A DNA stretch of 37,805 bases, taken from a virus. Location: positions 1 to 37,805 of the IMG/VR virus record IMGVR_UViG_3300034061_001902; one strand, given 5' to 3'. Shown here piece by piece: positions 37,470-37,805 of this stretch. Position numbers and translations under genes: made by a program. Position 1 is the stretch's first letter, and each line of letters starts with the position of its first letter. The notes beneath the pieces were generated by a model. That model ran no database searches, was not told where the DNA came from, and worked only from the letters and a program-made list of their open reading frames with translations.

Positions 37470-37805
37470 TTAGCCGTCGCCGTAGCCGGAGCCGTAGCCG
37501 GAGCCGGAGCCGTAGCCGGAGCCGTAGCCGTCGCCGTAGCCGTCGCCGTCGCCGTAGCCGGAGCCGGAGCCGTAGCCGGAGCCGTAGCCGTCGCCGTCGC
37601 CGTAGCCGGAGCCGGAGCCGTAGCCGTAGCCGTAGCCGGAGCCGTAGCCGGAGCCGTAGCCGTCGCCGTAGCCGTCGCCGTCGCCGTAGCCGGAGCCGGA
37701 GCCGTAGCCGGAGCCGTAGCCGTCGCCGTAGCCGTCGCCGTCGCCGTAGCCGGAGCCGGAGCCGTAGCCGTAGCCGTAGCCGGAGCCGTAGCCGGAGCCG
37801 TAGCC
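37470..37805 (-). CDS. Gly-Tyr/Ser/Asp dipeptide-repeat protein, C-terminal part
   Basis: 111 codons plus stop, continuing in frame from the part at 99-1. All residues alternate Gly with Tyr, Ser or Asp until GDG and TAA (37470-37472). The frame at 37803-37805 (GCC, a Gly codon on the minus strand) joins exactly to codon 3-1 (GTA, Tyr). No membrane helix, cysteine or basic residue is present in the whole repeat; the only charges are Asp, so the protein is acidic. Length probably varies by slippage, and the assembled copy number may be wrong. Confidence 0.75.
   Translation of the reverse strand, partial: GYGSGYGSGYGYGYGSGSGYGDGDGYGDGYGSGYGSGSGYGDGDGYGDGYGSGYGSGYGYGYGSGSGYGDGDGYGSGYGSGSGYGDGDGYGDGYGSGYGSGSGYGSGYGDG
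37473..37805 (-). repeat. Right part of the hexamer array with a higher-order duplication
   Basis: Fifty-five hexamer units follow the final GCC. Read on the plus strand as D/Y/S for gtc/gta/gga, units 10-31 (37530-37661) and 32-55 (37662-37805) are the same series except for one inserted D-Y pair, i.e. a segmental duplication of 132-144 bases on top of the six-base repeat. Confidence 0.9.

Noticed and set aside
37473-37805. Hexamer array as a CRISPR array or as direct terminal repeats
   Set aside because: There are no spacers, the unit is six bases, and the array is one open coding frame joined across the ends; the two ends are parts of one gene and not copies of each other.
1-37805. Integrase, attachment site, tRNA genes, reverse transcriptase/DGR
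   Set aside because: I looked for recombinase, reverse-transcriptase and tRNA-like patterns and saw none, so no lysogeny module, tRNA or diversity-generating element is claimed.

Overview
This window reads as one complete, circular (or circularly permuted) genome of a short-tailed (podovirus-type) bacteriophage. The structural genes follow podoviral order: small and large terminase, a large portal, scaffold-like protein, coat, head-tail adaptor, tail hub, two long ejection-type proteins and a tail fibre. There are no tape-measure, sheath or tail-tube genes. The base composition is GC-rich. A protein with the zinc-binding tail of GcrA (an alphaproteobacterial cell-cycle regulator) points to an alphaproteobacterial host; that is inference. 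No integrase, tRNA, rRNA, CRISPR array, DNA polymerase or RNA polymerase gene was found. Replication therefore probably relies on the host polymerase, recruited by phage replication proteins.

Layout: the first and last bases fall inside a single minus-strand gene made of (GGC TAC/TCC/GAC)n codons, and its frame continues exactly across the window ends. Once circularised, the genome has two main transcription units leaving one divergent control region at about 4016-4165. The leftward unit runs 4015 to 1, across the ends, and on to 35038. It encodes small proteins, a recombination cassette (YqaJ-type exonuclease, ERF annealing protein, SSB), an HNH protein, a DUF6948-like protein, the Gly-Tyr/Ser/Asp repeat protein, three small unknowns, a C5-cytosine methyltransferase and one last unknown. 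The rightward unit runs 4166 to 35061. The two units meet tail to tail with a 24-base overlap at 35038-35061.

Rightward unit: a small HTH regulator (4166) is followed at once by about 290 bases with several long perfect hairpins ending in an intrinsic terminator, a strong candidate for a structured RNA or antitermination element. Then come a VRR-NUC nuclease, mini membrane proteins, a SNF2-like helicase paired with a DNA methyltransferase, an HTH protein, a DnaA-domain-IV-like protein with two DnaA-box-like sites and an AT-rich stretch just after it (candidate origin), and a DUF1376 replication protein. A two-enzyme metabolic island follows (Gfo/Idh/MocA-type oxidoreductase and formyltransferase), then the GcrA-like protein. 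Packaging, head and tail genes occupy 13.8-32 kb. They include a DUF115/MptE-like protein and a GNAT acetyltransferase, and are interrupted on the opposite strand by one small membrane protein gene. An HTH-metallophosphoesterase and the lysis cassette (M15 peptidase, holin-like protein, nested i-spanin/o-spanin) end the unit.

Genes are very tightly packed: most neighbours overlap by 1 or 4 bases (TAATG, ATGA), so translational coupling is the rule. Function calls rest on visible motifs and gene order; no database search was possible.
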